Part shown: piece after piece, positions 25,404-35,027 of the stretch
How positions within the stretch are numbered: position 1 is the stretch's first letter
How the letters are laid out: each line of letters opens with the position of its first letter
DNA from: Paenibacillus sp. FSL K6-1330
GTDB lineage: Bacteria > Bacillota > Bacilli > Paenibacillales > Paenibacillaceae
NCBI RefSeq assembly: GCF_037976825.1
Contig: NZ_CP150269.1
Coordinates: forward strand, 3,609,501-3,673,500
Length of the DNA: 64,000 nt
Reading direction: 5' to 3'
Notes under the pieces: generated by a model
The model's input: the letters and a program-made list of their open reading frames with translations, nothing else
What the model was told of the DNA's origin: nothing
Databases searched by the model: none
Program-made: the position numbers and the translations under genes

Positions 25404-27713
25404 GTGAAATCCGTTTCCGGGGAGAAAGCAGCGCTGCTGGTTCGATTTTTTATACCGTATGCTGTCATTTTGGTGGGCTCCCTATTGGTTGGATGGTTTG
25501 CTTATGGGAAGACTGCAGGTCTTATCGAAAGCGAGACGGTAAGAAGCACCTCCGCCGCTCTGCAGCAAATCCAGGAAGCGCTGGATCAGAGATTCGCTGA
25601 AATCGAGAACATGGCACGACAGATGTCGAGCGAATCGAAGGTGCTGTCTTTTCAATTTGAGAAAGAACCGTTTGTCGGAACAGGTCCTTACCGTCTATGG
25701 GATTTGGAAAAGAGTTTGTTTAATTACAAATTGTTCAATCATTTCATATTGGATTATTACATTGCTTACAGGAACAGCAACATGATCGTTTCACCTCGTA
25801 AGGTGTATACGGCGGACCAGTATTATCGTTTGCAGCTGCGCTATGACGACCAGTCATTAAGCGAGTGGAAGCAAGCTCTGTTTGGGCAGTATCATTATAA
25901 AACGTATGCCCCGGGCCGTTCGGTCGTGTATGAAGGCAAACCTTACTCGGTTGTCAGCTATATGCAATCCTTCGGGAATAAAATGAGCAGCGGGGTTGTT
26001 ACTGTACTGATTAACAACATGCAGATTCAGGACATGCTTCGCAAAGTCGATCCGGAACAAGAGGGTTTTGCCTACATAGCGGATCAGAACGGCAACTTGA
26101 TCAGTTCCATAGGTTTGAAAGAACCGGATATTGTGAAAGCGCTTCCCAAACGAGGGGGCTACTCCCATATCCAATTGGGCGGACAGGAAATGCTGGTGAC
26201 GCAATCCACGTCCAAATACAATGGCTGGAGCTATGTATCCGCTCAACCGAAATCCGTGGTGCTGCAAAAGGTGAATTATATTAAACAGCTGACATTGACG
26301 ATCTTTATTACAGCTCTTCTGCTGGGGTTTGGGATCGCCGGTTATTTTGCATATCGAAGCAGCAGACCATTCCTTAAGATCCTCCAGCTTCTGCCGTCAT
26401 CCTCACGGGATGCAAAACATGTGGTTTCTCGTAACGCGGTTGATTATATCGGACATTCCGTGTCCGAGCTGATTGAAAGTCATGATACGCTAAAGGAACG
26501 GTTGGAAGAGCAGATTCCGATGCTGCGAAATGTCGTGGTTGACAGGCTTCTGAAGGGTAGCTTCACGTCGATGCAGGAGATAGAGGCTGCCATGGAACAC
26601 GCACAAGTCCAGCTTCGGGGATCTCACCATGCGGTTGCGCTTCTTCATATTCGGGGATATCAGGAGCCGTTTATGGAAGAGATGCTGATGGAGCTCGATA
26701 TTGTAAAAATCAACCTCCGCGACCGGCTTCAAGCATTATGCGGGGAGGAGGTGCTGCTGCATGATTTTGGTGAAAACCAATTGGTCCTGATCCTGTCGGG
26801 AACGGCAGTAGATAATGCGGATTTTATGACACAGATGCGAGCGAATATACGGGTAATTTACGAGCAATTGAGCGGAATCTCAGATACAGGCCTGTATATG
26901 GCTGTAGGCGAGTGCCAGTCCAGCATTGCTGAGTTATACCGTTCCTACGGGGAGGCCAGGTTTGTGCTTCATCATGCAGGATGGAGCGAGAAGGCTCCTA
27001 TCTTATATCATGCTGAGATGGAAACGCCGGCCTTCTCCTATTATTACCCGGCCGATGAAGAGATGAGGTTGATCCAGCTTGTAAAGGCAGGCAATGTGGA
27101 TGAGACGCAGCAGTTGCTGCTGCAGATCAAGGAGAAGAACAGGTCGGAGCGGCAATTGCCGATGGCCGTGGAGAAGCTCCTTGCCCAGGAACTTAGCGGT
27201 ACCTTAATGAAATGCTGCGAACCCACAGGGAAAGATGGAAGCGGCAGAACGGAGGAAATGGAAGCCGTCATCCGAGCATTAAATCCGGTTCTGCCCCCAG
27301 CCGAAGCCATGAACATACTCTATGCTGCTTTTATTCGGCTCTGTCGGAAAAACGAGGAGAGGAAGAAGAGCCATAATGACCATTTAACGAGCCGACTGCT
27401 TACCTATATCGAGAGGCACTATGGGGAAAGTGATTTGAGTTTAACCGCGCTCGCCCGGGAAACACGCACCTCTGAGGCTTATGTATCTTACTTCTTTAAG
27501 GAGCAAACAGGCTTGAATTTCTCGGACTATCTGGAGCAACTCCGAATGGATGAGGCGAAGCGGGAATTGGCGTCAAGCGACAGGCCGGTAAGTGACATTG
27601 CTGCTTCTGTTGGCTATCTCTCACTCAACACCTTCAGCCGTGCGTTTAAACGGGTAAACGGCATTAGCGCGACCGAGTATAGACGTCTTCAACGCGCAGA
27701 AGAACATGCTTAA
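25404..27713 (+). CDS. Membrane-bound AraC-family transcriptional regulator
   Basis: The 769-residue protein combines an N-terminal membrane helix (about 12-32), an extracellular sensor of about 260 residues, a second helix (about 295-318), a long cytoplasmic linker and a C-terminal AraC-type pair of helix-turn-helix motifs (about 660-765: LTALARETRTSEAYVSYFFK and VSDIAASVGYLSLNTFSRAF). Such one-component regulators are typical of Paenibacillus and sit next to sugar ABC operons, which they activate on sensing extracellular sugar. It lies directly upstream of permease and binding-protein genes. The GTG start follows AAAGGGGG. Confidence 0.92.
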   Translation: MKSVSGEKAALLVRFFIPYAVILVGSLLVGWFAYGKTAGLIESETVRSTSAALQQIQEALDQRFAEIENMARQMSSESKVLSFQFEKEPFVGTGPYRLWDLEKSLFNYKLFNHFILDYYIAYRNSNMIVSPRKVYTADQYYRLQLRYDDQSLSEWKQALFGQYHYKTYAPGRSVVYEGKPYSVVSYMQSFGNKMSSGVVTVLINNMQIQDMLRKVDPEQEGFAYIADQNGNLISSIGLKEPDIVKALPKRGGYSHIQLGGQEMLVTQSTSKYNGWSYVSAQPKSVVLQKVNYIKQLTLTIFITALLLGFGIAGYFAYRSSRPFLKILQLLPSSSRDAKHVVSRNAVDYIGHSVSELIESHDTLKERLEEQIPMLRNVVVDRLLKGSFTSMQEIEAAMEHAQVQLRGSHHAVALLHIRGYQEPFMEEMLMELDIVKINLRDRLQALCGEEVLLHDFGENQLVLILSGTAVDNADFMTQMRANIRVIYEQLSGISDTGLYMAVGECQSSIAELYRSYGEARFVLHHAGWSEKAPILYHAEMETPAFSYYYPADEEMRLIQLVKAGNVDETQQLLLQIKEKNRSERQLPMAVEKLLAQELSGTLMKCCEPTGKDGSGRTEEMEAVIRALNPVLPPAEAMNILYAAFIRLCRKNEERKKSHNDHLTSRLLTYIERHYGESDLSLTALARETRTSEAYVSYFFKEQTGLNFSDYLEQLRMDEAKRELASSDRPVSDIAASVGYLSLNTFSRAFKRVNGISATEYRRLQRAEEHA

Positions 27714-27875
27714 TCTAAAGAAATGCACAGTGCATGATTGATGAATAACAGCCCATTCTAAAATTCTGAATAATCGACCGGGAACATGAAGATTTACGCT
27801 GATCCACGCAGCTGTATATACTCCAATCACGGACCGCACCCGGGACGAATCCATTGAAGATTGGAGTGGTAGCCG

Positions 27876-28784
27876 CTGAGTGGCTGGAAGAGCATCATCC
27901 GTAGCTGGCAGTTGTATGCGCTTTTTTTTCTTCCGCTGCTGTACATCATTATTTTCAAGTATGTGCCGATGTACGGCGCGCAAATTGCGTTTAAAGAGTT
28001 CAACGTCACGAAGGGGATCAACGGAAGTCCATGGGTAGGATTTACCCAGTTCGAACGCTTCTTTGAATCGCATGAATTCTGGCGATTGCTGAAGAATACG
28101 TTCTCCATCAGCTTGTACACACTGATAGCCAGTTTCCCGTTTCCCATTATGCTTGCGCTTGGACTGAATTATGTAAGGAACCGGCGCTTCAAGAACACCG
28201 TCCAAATGGTTACATACGCGCCTTATTTCATCTCTCTGGTCGTGCTGGTGGGCTTGATGCTGCAGTTTATGGATCCAAGAACGGGACTCATCAATACGAT
28301 GCTCGGCTGGATCGGCCTGGGTCCGTTTCATTTCATGGCGGAGGCCTCCTGGTTTCAGTCGATTTATGTATGGTCCCATATTTGGCAGAATGTCGGGTTT
28401 TCCTGCATCATTTTTTTGGCAACGCTTTCAGGGATTGATCCGGCTCTCCATGAAGCAGCCGTCATGGATGGAGCCACGAAGATGCAGCGGATGCGCCACA
28501 TTGATCTCCCGGGCATCATGCCCATCGCCATGATTTTACTCATTCTGAATACGGGGCAAATGCTCGAGACCGGCTTCGAAAAAATTCTGTTAATGCAGAA
28601 TGCACTGAATTTGCGTTCATCCGAAGTCATTGACACGTACGTGTACAAGGTGGGATTGGTATCCCAAGCAATGAATTTTTCATATGCCACGGCGATTGGG
28701 TTGTTTAAAGCGATCATCGGTTTCGTGCTGCTGTTGATCGTGAATCAAACGGCCAAAAAGCTGAAGCAGGAGAGTCTATGGTAA
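27876..28784 (+). CDS. Sugar ABC transporter permease, LplB type
   Basis: This inner-membrane permease has six helices and the EAA loop DPALHEAAVMDGATKMQRMRHI, which docks on the ATPase. The start is unusual: an in-frame TAG at 27870 limits the gene, no ATG or GTG lies before the first helix, and TTG at 27912 has no ribosome site and would remove the cytoplasmic N-terminus. CTG at 27876, 9 nt after GGAG, gives a normal N-terminus. It is followed by the second permease after 16 nt. No ATPase gene is present; relatives use a shared MsmX-type ATPase. Confidence 0.85.
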   Translation: MSGWKSIIRSWQLYALFFLPLLYIIIFKYVPMYGAQIAFKEFNVTKGINGSPWVGFTQFERFFESHEFWRLLKNTFSISLYTLIASFPFPIMLALGLNYVRNRRFKNTVQMVTYAPYFISLVVLVGLMLQFMDPRTGLINTMLGWIGLGPFHFMAEASWFQSIYVWSHIWQNVGFSCIIFLATLSGIDPALHEAAVMDGATKMQRMRHIDLPGIMPIAMILLILNTGQMLETGFEKILLMQNALNLRSSEVIDTYVYKVGLVSQAMNFSYATAIGLFKAIIGFVLLLIVNQTAKKLKQESLW

Positions 28785-28800
28785 GGAAGGGGGGACTTGT

Positions 28801-29697
28801 ATGCAATCACCTGCCATGAAGGAATCCGGCTCGGATCGCGTTTTTACGGTGGTCAACTACGCGATGTTATCCGTTTTCCTAATCATTGTGTTGTATCCGC
28901 TGATATATGTAGTCAGCGCCTCATTCAGTTCCAGCAGCGCGGTCTTGTCGGGAAAGGTATGGCTGTGGCCCGTCGAACCGACCCTCGAAGGCTACCGTGC
29001 GGTATTCAAAAATACGATGGTTGCCAAAGGCTTTATGAACACGCTGTTCTATACGCTGGCAGGCACGATGATCAATCTCATTCTGTCCGTCATGGCAGCA
29101 TACCCGTTGTCACGCAAAGATTTTCGGGGTAGAAACATGTTCATGCTGCTGTTCGTGTTCACGATGCTGTTTAATGGAGGGTTGATCCCGACCTACCTGC
29201 TGGTGAAGGATCTCGGCATGATTGACACGATATGGTCGATGCTGATTCCGGGGGCGCTGTCGGTGTGGAATGTCATCATCATGCGCACGTATTTCCAGAC
29301 GACCATCCCGCAGGAACTGCTGGAGGCTTCACAGCTGGACGGCTGTACGGATTTTCGCTTCCTGTGGCGCATCGTGCTGCCTCTTTCGGGTCCGATCTTG
29401 GCTGTCATTGCCTTGTTCTATGCCGTTGGACACTGGAATCAATATTTCAACGCGATGATTTATTTGAAGAGCGCGGATTTGTACCCGCTCCAGCTCGTGC
29501 TTCGCGATATTCTGGTGCAGAACGAGGTGAATATCGAAATGCTCGGCGATGCCAAAACCGCTGCGGCCCGGCAAGGGCTGCGGGAGCTGCTGAAATATTC
29601 GCTGATCGTGGTGACCTCGGTACCGCTGTTGATCGTATATCCGTTTTTGCAGAAATTTTTTGTCAAAGGGGTCATGATCGGATCATTAAAGGGATAA
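28801..29697 (+). CDS. Sugar ABC transporter permease, YtcP/MalG type
   Basis: The 298-residue permease is the partner of the upstream LplB-type protein. Six helices are visible, with the EAA loop PQELLEASQLDGCTDFRFLW and the family end motif QKFFVKGVMIGSLKG. The ATG follows AAGGAAGGGGGG. The substrate is probably an oligosaccharide taken from the binding protein encoded next. Confidence 0.93.
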   Translation: MQSPAMKESGSDRVFTVVNYAMLSVFLIIVLYPLIYVVSASFSSSSAVLSGKVWLWPVEPTLEGYRAVFKNTMVAKGFMNTLFYTLAGTMINLILSVMAAYPLSRKDFRGRNMFMLLFVFTMLFNGGLIPTYLLVKDLGMIDTIWSMLIPGALSVWNVIIMRTYFQTTIPQELLEASQLDGCTDFRFLWRIVLPLSGPILAVIALFYAVGHWNQYFNAMIYLKSADLYPLQLVLRDILVQNEVNIEMLGDAKTAAARQGLRELLKYSLIVVTSVPLLIVYPFLQKFFVKGVMIGSLKG

Positions 29698-29727
29698 AAC
29701 ATCCATATTTCAGGAGGGCGGGACGTT

Positions 29728-31398
29728 ATGAGAAAAAGAACACGGGTGATCATGGGGGCATTCACCGCATTCAGTATCCTTCTTGCAGGTTGTACGGGTT
29801 CACAGAGCCCGAAGGGCTCGGATGAGACGCCAAATGCGGGTACCGAGCCAATCGCCTTATCCGCACCGGGGACCTATCCGCTGGTTCAAGAGAAAACCAC
29901 GTTAAAGGTGATGGTGCGGGGAAATCCGCTGGTCGAGAATTTCGAAACGAATGAATTCACCAAATGGTATGAAGAAAAAACGAATGTGCACATCGAGTGG
30001 GAGGTCGTTCCGGAGCAGAGCATGCAGGAGAAGCTGAATCTCGTTCTTGCCAGCGAGGATTATCCCGACGTCATTATGGGTTTAAATATTTCGCCGGCGC
30101 AGCAGATGATATACGGCTCGCAAGGCGCCTTTCTTCCGTTGAATGATTTGATTGAGAAGCAGGGGCCGAATACGAAGAAAATATTCCAGAATAACCCGGA
30201 GATCCAATCCACAATAACGGCGCTGGACGGCAATATTTATGCGCTTCCGGAAGTGAATGAATGCTACCACTGTTCCATGAGCCAGAAAATGTGGATATAC
30301 GAGCCTTGGCTGAAGAAACTCAATTTGGAGATGCCGGAAACCACGGATGAGTTGTACGAGGTGCTGAAAGCTTTTAAAGAACAAGACCCGAACGGGAATG
30401 GCGTCCAGGATGAAATTCCGTTGTCGATTTCACCGAAATCCTGGAGCTCTTCCATTGATGCGTTCCTGTTGAACTCCTTCATCTATAATCCGGTTTACGG
30501 CTCAAGTTACAAGCATATATTCATAAAAGACGATAAGCTTGACGTCGCCTTCAACAAACCGGAGTGGAGGGAAGGCTTGCGGTACATGAATAAGCTGTAC
30601 GCTGAGGGGCTGCTCGCTCCGGAGTCATTCACGCAGGATGACAATCAGCTGATCCAGATCGGCGAGAACCCCGATAACGTACTTCTTGGCGCTTCAACCG
30701 GCGGGCACCAGGGTATATTTACCCAACTCCTCGGCGAAAGCGGAAGATGGTTGGAATATAAGACGGTACCGCCGCTCAAAGGACCGAACGGAGTTCGCTA
30801 TGCTGCTCTGGATTCCACCGGATTGAATCCGGGTGCCTTTGTCATCACGAAGAAGGCCAAGCATCCTGAGCTTGCCCTGCGATGGGCGGATGGGCTGTAC
30901 GAACGGGAGCATACGCTGCGAAGCGTGTATGGTCGCCCGGACGAGGAATGGCGGGAAGCAAAGGACGGAGAGATCGGCATCAACGGAGAGCCCGCGGTCT
31001 GGTCAGAGCTGAAGTCTTACGGCACGGTACAGAATATAGCCTGGATTCAAACCGGTCCGAGTCTGCGGACGAATGATTTCCGCCTGAGCGCCGTTGCCAA
31101 AGGAGACGACGATCTAGAAGTCATTCTGTACAATGAAACGAAAAATAAATACGAACCTTACAAACCTACGGATGTCAGCACCGTGCCGCCGTTATTTCTA
31201 ACGAACGAGCAGGCGTCCGAGGTAGCGGATCTGTCCAAGACGATCAATGATTATGTTGACGAAATGATGGCCCGCTTCGTGATCGGCGATGCCGATCTGG
31301 ATAAGGACTGGGATGGTTACGTTAAGCAATTGGAAGCAATGAACGTAGCGCGCTATCTGGAAATTTATCAGGAAGCGTATGATGGAAGAAGCAAATAA
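29728..31398 (+). CDS. Sugar-binding lipoprotein of ABC transporter (LipO/YtcQ type)
   Basis: The 556-residue extracellular solute-binding protein (family 1) has a signal peptide with lipobox LLAGC (Cys22), so it is anchored to the outer face of the membrane. The body has family features: EWEVVPEQSMQEKLNLVLAS, DYPDVIMG and a C-terminal DADLDKDWDGYVKQLEAMNV. It delivers sugar to the two permeases encoded upstream (30-nt gap). The ligand cannot be read from the sequence. Confidence 0.93.
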   Translation: MRKRTRVIMGAFTAFSILLAGCTGSQSPKGSDETPNAGTEPIALSAPGTYPLVQEKTTLKVMVRGNPLVENFETNEFTKWYEEKTNVHIEWEVVPEQSMQEKLNLVLASEDYPDVIMGLNISPAQQMIYGSQGAFLPLNDLIEKQGPNTKKIFQNNPEIQSTITALDGNIYALPEVNECYHCSMSQKMWIYEPWLKKLNLEMPETTDELYEVLKAFKEQDPNGNGVQDEIPLSISPKSWSSSIDAFLLNSFIYNPVYGSSYKHIFIKDDKLDVAFNKPEWREGLRYMNKLYAEGLLAPESFTQDDNQLIQIGENPDNVLLGASTGGHQGIFTQLLGESGRWLEYKTVPPLKGPNGVRYAALDSTGLNPGAFVITKKAKHPELALRWADGLYEREHTLRSVYGRPDEEWREAKDGEIGINGEPAVWSELKSYGTVQNIAWIQTGPSLRTNDFRLSAVAKGDDDLEVILYNETKNKYEPYKPTDVSTVPPLFLTNEQASEVADLSKTINDYVDEMMARFVIGDADLDKDWDGYVKQLEAMNVARYLEIYQEAYDGRSK

Positions 31399-31413
31399 AG
31401 GAGGGATTGCAGG

Positions 31414-32286
31414 ATGAGAGTTGGCGTAAGCACCTACAGTTTGCTGCCCGCTATCCGTGCAGGAGAGATGACGGTGCTGGATGTGGTGGATTGGATCGCG
31501 GAGAACGGCGGTCAGCACATGGAGATCGTGCCCTACGGATTTACGCTGGAGGACAATCCCGGGCTTGCCGATGCGGTGCGTGAGCGGGCGGCGAAAGTCG
31601 GCATCGCGTTATCCAACTATTCGATGCCCGCTAATTTTGTCCAGGAGAGCCGGGACGCCTTCGATGTCGAGGTTGAGCGGATCAAGCGCCATGTGGATAC
31701 GGTGAATCGGTTAGGAATGAAGCATATGCGTCATGACGTGACGGCGTTCACGCTGCCGCCGGAGAAGATGGGCATTGATTATGTGGAAACCCATCTGGAT
31801 ATGATTGTGGAAGGATGTCGGCTCATAGCAGATTACGCAGACTTTTATGGTATTACGACAACAATCGAGAACCATGGCGTGAGCGTACAGGCGAGCGATC
31901 GTGTACAGCGTGTGCTTCAGGCGGTCGACCGCCTGAACTTCAAGACGACGCTGGATATCGGGAACTTCCTATGCGTTGACGAGCAGCCGCTTGTTGGTGT
32001 GAAACGAAATTTACCGTTTGCCTCGCTCATCCATGTGAAAGACTTCTATTATCGTCCGTTTGATCAGGACCCGGGTGGGGGGAAATGGTTCAGAACATCA
32101 CACGGCAATTACCTTCGAGGCTCGATCTTCGGCCAGGGTGATATCGATGTTCGCCGGATTCTGCGTCTCATTAAGACTGAAGGTTATGACGGAGATATTA
32201 CGCTGGAATTTGAGGGCATGGAGGAGTGCCGGGAAGGAACCCGGCTGGGTCTGGACAATCTGAAGCGGTTATGGGATGAAGCATAG
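31414..32286 (+). CDS. Sugar phosphate isomerase/epimerase, xylose-isomerase-like TIM barrel
   Basis: The 290-residue protein of the AP endonuclease-2/xylose-isomerase fold has metal-site strands TTTIENHG (Glu), TTLDIGNFL (Asp), LIHVKDFYY (His, Asp) and ITLEFEGMEE (Glu). Members interconvert keto/aldose sugars or inosose-like compounds. It is the last gene of the 25.4-32.3 kb sugar operon (16-nt gap, GGAGGG ribosome site), so it probably acts on the imported sugar. The exact reaction is unknown. Confidence 0.9.
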   Translation: MRVGVSTYSLLPAIRAGEMTVLDVVDWIAENGGQHMEIVPYGFTLEDNPGLADAVRERAAKVGIALSNYSMPANFVQESRDAFDVEVERIKRHVDTVNRLGMKHMRHDVTAFTLPPEKMGIDYVETHLDMIVEGCRLIADYADFYGITTTIENHGVSVQASDRVQRVLQAVDRLNFKTTLDIGNFLCVDEQPLVGVKRNLPFASLIHVKDFYYRPFDQDPGGGKWFRTSHGNYLRGSIFGQGDIDVRRILRLIKTEGYDGDITLEFEGMEECREGTRLGLDNLKRLWDEA

Positions 32287-32615
32287 GTGGTTGCGTTACG
32301 GAAATTATATGCTCATAGCGAAATATACATGGAATAACAGAACAGCCTGAAAGTCGCGCTTAGCGCGACTTTTTTATTTTATGAGACCTTGAGTTAGAGG
32401 CGTTTATTTCATCATATGAACTAATGACTTGGCACTTGGATATAGATTGGTTGTTTTTCTCATTGCATCAGATTGGCAATGATTTTACATTCGGTTCGAA
32501 TTCATATAAGATATAACGTGGATATTGTTTATCTGCTTTAGTCGTGAATGGATAGATGCGTATGTAGTTTAGATAACGAACGAACTGATATTTTCGTGAA
32601 TTGAGGTGCTGTTAG
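32287..32615. other. 329-bp intergenic region before the Rrf2 gene
   Basis: Apart from the terminator at 32350-32378 this AT-rich stretch shows no gene. It must hold the promoter of the Rrf2-oxidoreductase pair; several TA-rich hexamers occur around 32500-32560 but none has a good partner at the right spacing. Confidence 0.5.
32350..32378 (+). terminator. Rho-independent terminator of the sugar operon
   Basis: AAAGTCGCGCT and AGCGCGACTTT form a compact GC-rich hairpin followed by TTTTATTTT, 64 nt after the isomerase stop. Confidence 0.93.
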
Positions 32616-33098
32616 ATGCATATGAAAACCGGCGTGGAACAGTCGGTGTATGCCCTGGTTCTATTGAATATGCTGCCGGACAAGGCGGTACTGCCCGGGG
32701 AAGCGATTAGCCAGCAGTTGGGTACATCGGCAACCTATTTTCAGAAACTGTTGAGGAAGCTGGTAACAGCAGACATCATCACATCAGTACCCGGTATCAA
32801 GGGCGGTTTTAGATTAAAAAAGAAACCGGAGGATATCCGTGTATACGACGTATACCTCGCGGTGGAAGGACAGCAGTCCCTCTATTCATGCAACGGAATT
32901 CTGGTAGACATGCTGGATTTGGAAAAAGAAGAGAGCTGCTGTCTGTTATCCGATTTAATGGCGGAAGCGGAATCTTCCTGGAAGGCTGTATTAAAGCGGG
33001 AGACCATTGCTTCGCTGTCAGTGGAGATGTGCGGTGAACGCTTTAAGGATAAGGTTGCGGCTTTAGAGGAATGGATCAACAACAAAATGGTCATCTAA
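32616..33098 (+). CDS. Rrf2-family transcriptional regulator
   Basis: The 160-residue protein has the Rrf2 winged helix at about residues 5-75 (EAISQQLGTSATYFQKLLRK, then GIKGGFRLKKKPEDIRVYDV). The middle has cysteines in YSCNG and ESCCLL, so an iron-sulfur or thiol-based redox switch is possible, though spacing differs from IscR. It is 21 nt upstream of the luciferase-like oxidoreductase gene and probably controls it. Confidence 0.88.
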   Translation: MHMKTGVEQSVYALVLLNMLPDKAVLPGEAISQQLGTSATYFQKLLRKLVTADIITSVPGIKGGFRLKKKPEDIRVYDVYLAVEGQQSLYSCNGILVDMLDLEKEESCCLLSDLMAEAESSWKAVLKRETIASLSVEMCGERFKDKVAALEEWINNKMVI

Positions 33099-33119
33099 CC
33101 GAGGAAGGGATGAAATTTC

Positions 33120-34112
33120 ATGAGACTAAGCGTATTGGATCAGGCACCCGTAACAAGCGGCAACACAGCGGAAGGCGCCTTGAAAAAAGCGGAAGAACTG
33201 GCTATTCTGGCAGATGAATTGGGATACAGCCGAATGTGGATGGCCGAGCATCATGGGGGAAATACGTTTGCCAGCTCCGCACCCGAAGTGACGGCAGCCC
33301 GGCTTGCGGCAAAAACCGATCGGATTCGCATCGGTACCGGCGGCGTCATGATGATGCATTATTCTCCCCTAAAACTCGCGGAAGTGTTTAAGACGTTAAG
33401 CGCTTTTACTCCGGGCAGGATTGATTTCGGTGTAGGACGAGCGCCAGGCGGTGATACAAGTGCGATGTACGCTTTGTCTGAAGGGCGGCAGCTGATGCTT
33501 CATAACATGTATGATAAGCTGGCCGTAACCATGCAGCTCCTTCGTGATGAGGTTCCGGAAGATGAGCTGTATGCTAAAAACGCCGCTGCTCCAACCGAAG
33601 TTGCCCTGCCGGAAGTGTGGCTGCTCGGTTCCAGCGGCAACAGTGCCTTAAAAGCGGCTCAGATGGGGGTCGGGTACTCCTTCGCGCAATTCTTTAACGG
33701 AGCGATGAGCAACGAGATATTAGATCATTACCGCGATAACTACCAACCATCCATATTCATGGAAAAGCCTGAGATTAACGTATCCTATATGGTGACAACG
33801 GCCGAAACGAAGGAAGAAGCCGAGTATGAAGCGCTGCCGCAGGATATTTTCCGATTGATGATGAGCAAGGGCCGGATTACGCAGGTGCTGACGCCCGAAG
33901 AAGCTCAGAATGTGTCCTTAACGGAAATCGACCGGATGGCTATTCAGGAAGGCCGCAAGATTCATCTTGTGGGAGCGGTAAAGGATATCGCGGCACGCTT
34001 ACAGGAAGAGCAAGCGCACTACGGATTCCAGGAAGCGATGATATGCAGCATTCCGCATTCGCAGGAAAAGCGGCTGGAGGTTTATCGCCTGCTTGCACGC
34101 GAGCTGCTTTAA
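33120..34112 (+). CDS. LLM-class flavin-dependent oxidoreductase
   Basis: The 330-residue member of the bacterial luciferase-like superfamily (MsnO8-type) has LSVLDQAPVTSGNTAEGA at its start, MWMAEHHGGNTFASSAPEV, IRIGTGGVMMMHYSPLKLAE and IDFGVGRAPGGD. These are typical FMN-binding strands of the TIM barrel. It oxidises a small molecule using reduced flavin and oxygen; the substrate is unknown. It is co-transcribed with the Rrf2 regulator, and a terminator follows 14 nt after the stop. Confidence 0.92.
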   Translation: MRLSVLDQAPVTSGNTAEGALKKAEELAILADELGYSRMWMAEHHGGNTFASSAPEVTAARLAAKTDRIRIGTGGVMMMHYSPLKLAEVFKTLSAFTPGRIDFGVGRAPGGDTSAMYALSEGRQLMLHNMYDKLAVTMQLLRDEVPEDELYAKNAAAPTEVALPEVWLLGSSGNSALKAAQMGVGYSFAQFFNGAMSNEILDHYRDNYQPSIFMEKPEINVSYMVTTAETKEEAEYEALPQDIFRLMMSKGRITQVLTPEEAQNVSLTEIDRMAIQEGRKIHLVGAVKDIAARLQEEQAHYGFQEAMICSIPHSQEKRLEVYRLLARELL

Positions 34113-34125
34113 TTCAATAAAGGGG

Positions 34126-34155
34126 AAGGGATAGACAAATGCCTATCCCTTTTTA
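34126..34155 (+). terminator. Rho-independent terminator
   Basis: AAGGGATAG pairs with CTATCCCTT around an 8-nt loop, then TTTTA. Confidence 0.85.
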
Positions 34156-34250
34156 TAAAGGTGAAATTATCTTCATCCCTTACGAGAGCGAATCTGTTAG
34201 AATAGTAAGAAATTAGCTATTGCCATCGTTCGTAGCAGTTAGGAGATCTT

Positions 34251-34996
34251 ATGCCGTTTACATTCGCTCATCCCGTCATCACGATGCCTTGGTGGAAGAA
34301 GAAATCGCTGCCGGTGTCAGCCCTCATTATTGGCTGCATGGCACCGGATTTTGAATATTTCATCCGATTTCGAGCTGCTGGCTTATGGAGCCACGAGGGT
34401 CCTGGAATCTTGCTGTTCAATCTTCCCATGATCTTGTTCCTGTATGTTATATTCGAGGCAGTGATAAGATCCGTTCTATTCGCATATTTGCCTTCCGGGT
34501 TCCCCTACCGCTGGAATCGGGAAGGGAAGCTGCCGGCCTCTCTTAAGGGTTGGCTTACCGTACTTCTCGTCGGATTGGTAGGTGTTGGCACACATCTGCT
34601 ATGGGATCAGTTTACGCACAAGGGCGCCTGGATCGTCAATCAGATTCCCTTCCTCACCCAATTGATACATATCGGCCCCGTACAAATTCCGGTGTATAAA
34701 TTATGTCAGCATGCAGTAGTCTGTTTGGGTTGATCCTGATCTTATGCTGGATTCATCGCCACTTGTTTGTAGCATCAACGCAAAGAGATCATTCGTATCC
34801 GGTTCTACCTTTTTGGTGTGTATTTGTGGTGATCTATATTCTGGTTATGCTCATGGCCATGATGACGGTTGTTGATGGTGAAGGGATGACGTTTGTATTA
34901 CAGCTTGTCGTTCCGGCAATCAGCAGCTTCCTAATCGCACTGCTTATAACGTGTCTTGCATTTTATAGCGCTGCAAGGCGTAAATTGCAAATCTAG
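34251..34996 (+). pseudogene. DUF4184 membrane protein gene with a frameshift
   Basis: Two overlapping frames together encode one DUF4184 protein of about 248 residues. The first (34251-34733) begins MPFTFAHPVITMPWW, includes GCMAPDFEYFIRF and HLLWDQFTHKGAW, and runs out after KLCQHAVVCLG. The second (from about 34712 to 34996) continues SSLFGLILILCWIHRHL and further hydrophobic helices. Restoring one base in CATGCAGTAGT near 34711 (giving Gln-His-Gly-Ser-Ser) joins the two frames into a family-like sequence. It could be a true mutation or a sequencing error. Function of the family is unknown; the N-terminal His/Asp pattern resembles membrane-bound hydrolases. Confidence 0.75.
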
Positions 34997-35027
34997 TAAA
35001 TAAAATTAGATCAACAGGAGGATGGTT

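Noticed and set aside
27621..28379. Long minus-strand frame of 252 codons
   Set aside because: It lies antisense to the AraC regulator end and the LplB-type permease, has low-complexity basic sequence and no ribosome site.
34703..34996. Separate 97-residue membrane protein gene
   Set aside because: It lacks its own ribosome site and reads as the frameshifted end of the DUF4184 protein.
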